Positions 4,810 through 7,092 of a stretch of DNA of 7,092 nucleotides are shown one piece after another (position 1 is the first letter of the stretch; each line of letters starts with the position of its first letter). Source of the DNA: an uncultured bacterium. Its GTDB lineage: Bacteria; Cyanobacteriota; Vampirovibrionia; Gastranaerophilales; Gastranaerophilaceae. Both the position numbers and the translations under genes were made by a program. The DNA lies in NCBI GenBank assembly GCA_948888345.1, contig CAQTPN010000042.1, positions 1-7,092 on the forward strand. Direction: 5' to 3'. Below the pieces are notes generated by a model. That model had not been told where the DNA came from. It searched no databases and saw nothing but the letters and a program-made list of their open reading frames with translations.

Positions 4810-5721
4810 TTAAGCTGCATTTTTATTAATTGAATTAAGCACTTCGTTTAATACATCAAATAATTCTGCTCTCTCCATCTCATTCAATTCCACAAGCGGA
4901 CGGCGAACATAATTTTCAATCATCTTAAGTCTTGATAGTACGGCTTTTACAGGCACAGGATTCGGTGCCATAAATAATTTTTTGAAAAGCGGATACAGTT
5001 TCTGGTGCATATTGCGTGCAGCCTTTATCTGCCCTGATTTAAAATTATGAACTAAAGATTTAATCTCATCCCCGACAACATGTGATGCCACTGAAATTAC
5101 ACCATGCGCACCAAGTGACAGCATAGGAAGGGTAAGGCTGTCATCTCCGCAATAAATTGCAAAATCATCAGGACATAGTGTCTTTAATTCAGTTATCACA
5201 TCCATATCAGGAAAACTCTGTTTCAGACCTATAATATTCGGATATTCTTTAGCAAGAAATGCTGCGGTTGAAGGCTGCATATTAACGCCTGTGCGCCCGG
5301 GGATATTGTATAAAATAATCGGAATATCAACACTTTTTGCAATTGCACCAAAATGTTCAATCATCCCTTGCTGGTTTGGCTTATTGTAATAAGGAACAAC
5401 GGAAAGTATAGCATCCGCGCCTATTTCAGCCGCTTTTTTGGATGAACTTATTGCAGTTTCTGTACAATTGGAGCCTGCACCCATTATAATTTTTGCGGAA
5501 CCGGAAGTTGCCCCTTTAACCGCATACAAAAGCTCATACTCTTCTTCATGGGTAAGAGTCGGGCTTTCGCCTGTTGTTCCTGCAACAAGAATTGCATCGG
5601 AGCCTGTATCGGTAAGATGTTTTGCAAGTTTTTCAGCCGCAGCAAAATCTATTTCCCTTTTATCGTTAAACGGGGTTACCATAGCTGTTATAACTTCGCC
5701 TGCATCATATCTTAATGTCAT
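4810..5721 (-). CDS. dapA: 4-hydroxy-tetrahydrodipicolinate synthase
   Basis: DapA condenses pyruvate with aspartate semialdehyde, the committed step to diaminopimelate and lysine. The 303-aa TIM-barrel protein has normal length and all key residues: GTTGE (48-52, with Thr49/Thr50 of the proton relay), VPYYNKP with Tyr112, YNIPGRTG with Tyr138 and Arg143, and the Schiff-base Lys167 in GLKQS. The last motif is usually G[IL]KEA, so Gln168-Ser169 is a variant beside the catalytic lysine; the following FPDMD replaces the common SGD loop. CGDDS (191-195) and GVISVASH (207-214) are typical. ATG 5721 has a strong AAGGAG (5734-5729 on this strand) 7 nt upstream. The gene follows asd by 20 nt and is last in the visible operon; no clear intrinsic terminator follows. 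Confidence 0.96.
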   Translation of the reverse strand: MTLRYDAGEVITAMVTPFNDKREIDFAAAEKLAKHLTDTGSDAILVAGTTGESPTLTHEEEYELLYAVKGATSGSAKIIMGAGSNCTETAISSSKKAAEIGADAILSVVPYYNKPNQQGMIEHFGAIAKSVDIPIILYNIPGRTGVNMQPSTAAFLAKEYPNIIGLKQSFPDMDVITELKTLCPDDFAIYCGDDSLTLPMLSLGAHGVISVASHVVGDEIKSLVHNFKSGQIKAARNMHQKLYPLFKKLFMAPNPVPVKAVLSRLKMIENYVRRPLVELNEMERAELFDVLNEVLNSINKNAA

Positions 5722-5741
5722 ACAAAATCTCCTTCAATTTT

Positions 5742-6764
5742 TTAGTGTCTGCCGTAAAGGCCCATTCTTACAACGGATTCCGCAATTCTTACAGTATTCA
5801 AAGCGGCACCTATTCTTAAATTATCTGCAACACAGAATAAATCTATAGCATTATCAAAAGCTATTGATTTTCTTATTCTGCCGACATAAACAGGGTCTTT
5901 GCCTGCACAATCCTTAGGTGTCGGATAAACATAATTATCAATATCATCCACAACTTCAACACCCCATGCCTTTGACAAAATTTCACGGGTTTTAGCTGCA
6001 TCAATCGACTTTTCAAATTCAATAGTGACAGCCTCGGAATGCCCTCTGTATACAGGAACTCTTACAGCTGTACATGATATCGGCACATCATTTGAAAGAT
6101 GTAAAATCTTTCTTGTTTCGTTTGTTACCTTCATTTCCTCTTTTGTATAGCCGTTTTCCGTAAAAGAATCAATTTGAGGAATTAAGTTAAACCCGATTTC
6201 ATATTTAAAAACCTTGTTTTCATAAGGCATACCAACCAAATTAACTTTTGAATTATCTGTTAATTCATTCATTGCAGCAAGTCCTGCACCTGAAACAGCT
6301 TGATAAGTGGAAACAATCAATCTTTTAATATTGGCATAATCGTGTAAAGGCTTTAAAACAAGCATTAATTGAGATGTTGAACAATTAGGGTTTGCAACAA
6401 CACCTGTGTGCATTTTAAGGTCATCATCATTAACACCTGCAATTACAAGCGGCACATCTTTTTCCATACGAAAAGCACTTGAATTATCAATATAAACACA
6501 TCCTCTTTTTGCTGCTTCTTTTGCAAGAGCAAGACTTGTAGAACCGCCTGCTGAAGCCAAAACAATATCAACCCCGTCAAACTCTTCGGGTTTAGCCTCA
6601 ATTACAGTATATTCTTTTCCCATAAAATCTAATTTAGAGCCGGCAGAACGGGATGAAGCCAGCATCTTGATTGAATTAAACTCAAATTTCTTTTCTTCAA
6701 GGATACTTAAAATTTCTCTTCCAACTACTCCTGTAGCACCCAAAACAGCTATATTAGGTTTCAT
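5742..6764 (-). CDS. asd: Aspartate-semialdehyde dehydrogenase
   Basis: Asd reduces aspartyl phosphate with NADPH to aspartate semialdehyde, the substrate of DapA encoded next and also the branch point to threonine and methionine. The 340-aa protein is full length for the bacterial family. It shows the NADP-binding GATGVVG (9-15), DNSSAFRM (93-100) with phosphate-binding Arg99, ANPNCST (124-130) with catalytic Cys128, STYQAVSGAG (152-161) with Gln155, RVPVYRGHSE (235-244) with catalytic His242, and the C-terminal DNLRIGAALNTVRIAE (314-329). ATG 6764 overlaps the dapB stop as ATGA, and GGAG 8 nt upstream (6776-6773) lies within the last dapB codons, so the two genes are translationally coupled. 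The symbol usd elsewhere for some homologues does not apply here; asd is the standard name. Confidence 0.96.
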   Translation of the reverse strand: MKPNIAVLGATGVVGREILSILEEKKFEFNSIKMLASSRSAGSKLDFMGKEYTVIEAKPEEFDGVDIVLASAGGSTSLALAKEAAKRGCVYIDNSSAFRMEKDVPLVIAGVNDDDLKMHTGVVANPNCSTSQLMLVLKPLHDYANIKRLIVSTYQAVSGAGLAAMNELTDNSKVNLVGMPYENKVFKYEIGFNLIPQIDSFTENGYTKEEMKVTNETRKILHLSNDVPISCTAVRVPVYRGHSEAVTIEFEKSIDAAKTREILSKAWGVEVVDDIDNYVYPTPKDCAGKDPVYVGRIRKSIAFDNAIDLFCVADNLRIGAALNTVRIAESVVRMGLYGRH

Positions 6765-7092
6765 AGTATATTCTCCAATCCGTATATAAATTCATTATTA
6801 TTATAAACATGCTTAATTGCAAGCTCGACGCCGGACATAAAACATTCGCGGTTTATGGTGTCATGCCGGATGGTAAGGGTCTGCCCCATTGCGCCGAATA
6901 CTACTTCCTGACTTGCAACAAACCCGGGCATCCTAACGGAATGAATATGTATATTGCCTTTTCCGTTTTCCGTAAAATTGCCGCCCCTTGAGCCTTGTAT
7001 TGTTTCGGTTTCAGCACAGTTCCCAACAGTAAAATCAGGATTAGCTTCCGCCATCATCTGGGCCGTTTTGATTGCAGTGCCCGAAGGAGCAT
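6761..7092 (-). CDS. dapB: 4-hydroxy-tetrahydrodipicolinate reductase, C-terminal part (5' end outside window)
   Basis: DapB reduces the DapA product with NAD(P)H to tetrahydrodipicolinate. The frame is open to the right edge and begins APSGTAIKTAQMMAEA, the end of the family signature KxDAPSGTA; the ATG at 7057 is therefore internal. The remaining 109 residues include SRGGNF, IHIHSVRMPGFVASQEVVFG, GQTLTIRHD and the end of the last helix, CFMSGVELAIKHV, all typical of the DapB C-terminal domain, which binds substrate and forms the tetramer. The N-terminal Rossmann domain and the HH..K catalytic residues lie outside the window. The stop TGA (6763-6761) overlaps the asd start. As the first visible gene it sets the operon order dapB-asd-dapA; the promoter is not in view. 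Confidence 0.95.
   Translation of the reverse strand, partial: APSGTAIKTAQMMAEANPDFTVGNCAETETIQGSRGGNFTENGKGNIHIHSVRMPGFVASQEVVFGAMGQTLTIRHDTINRECFMSGVELAIKHVYNNNEFIYGLENIL

Noticed and set aside
4789..4818. GCAG...CTGC hairpin followed by T-rich sequence between the zincin gene and dapA
   Set aside because: Only 4 bp pair at the base, then unequal internal loops and a TTAA match; too weak to call a terminator.
5438..5848. 136-aa open frame on the + strand
   Set aside because: It lies antisense to dapA and asd, both of which are certain; the translation has no family-like features.
6809..6991. 60-aa open frame on the + strand
   Set aside because: It is antisense to the conserved dapB C-terminal domain.

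Overview
The window looks like a chromosomal segment of an AT-rich bacterium. Two conserved housekeeping blocks sit at the edges: the 3' end of uvrB on the left, and a dapB-asd-dapA lysine/diaminopimelate operon on the right strand. Between them lie about 4 kb of lineage-specific genes. A lipobox lipoprotein, a Sec-exported TPR-type protein and the DAP pathway point to a cell with peptidoglycan and probably an outer membrane. The low GC, the frequent TTG/GTG starts and the MSINFG-like N-terminus of one accessory protein remind me of gut Gastranaerophilales/Vampirovibrionia (non-photosynthetic Cyanobacteria relatives). That placement is an impression, not a demonstration.

Layout from left to right. 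(1) Positions 1-643 (+): C-terminal third of UvrB, with helicase motifs V and VI and the UVR domain. (2) Positions 700-2411 (+): a two-gene unit of a cysteine-rich lipoprotein and an exported TPR/coiled-coil protein, 2 nt apart, behind a consensus extended -10 that spans the uvrB stop. It converges on (3) positions 2427-2654 (-), a 75-aa XRE-like helix-turn-helix protein; a 9-bp hairpin carries both stop codons. (4) Positions 2655-2762: a divergent control region with a good sigma70-type promoter to the right, a 16-bp palindrome over its -35 box, and an 11-bp inverted repeat around its -10 box and leader. (5) Positions 2763-4788 (+): a 62-aa acidic protein, a small single-span membrane ORF, a 300-aa protein with a divergent RelA/SpoT-type nucleotide pyrophosphokinase domain, and a 264-aa HEMEH (zincin-like) putative metallopeptidase. 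(6) Positions 4810-7092 (-): dapA, asd and partial dapB, transcribed right to left.

The right-hand operon makes sense as a unit. Asd makes aspartate semialdehyde, DapA condenses it with pyruvate, and DapB reduces the product towards meso-DAP and lysine. The most unusual part is 2427-4788. A small DNA-binding protein, a self-regulation-like operator, a small acidic protein, a small membrane peptide and a RelA/SpoT-fold enzyme are packed with coupled starts. This resembles the architecture of toxSAS toxin-antitoxin or defence modules, but the function is inferred from fold motifs and gene order only.
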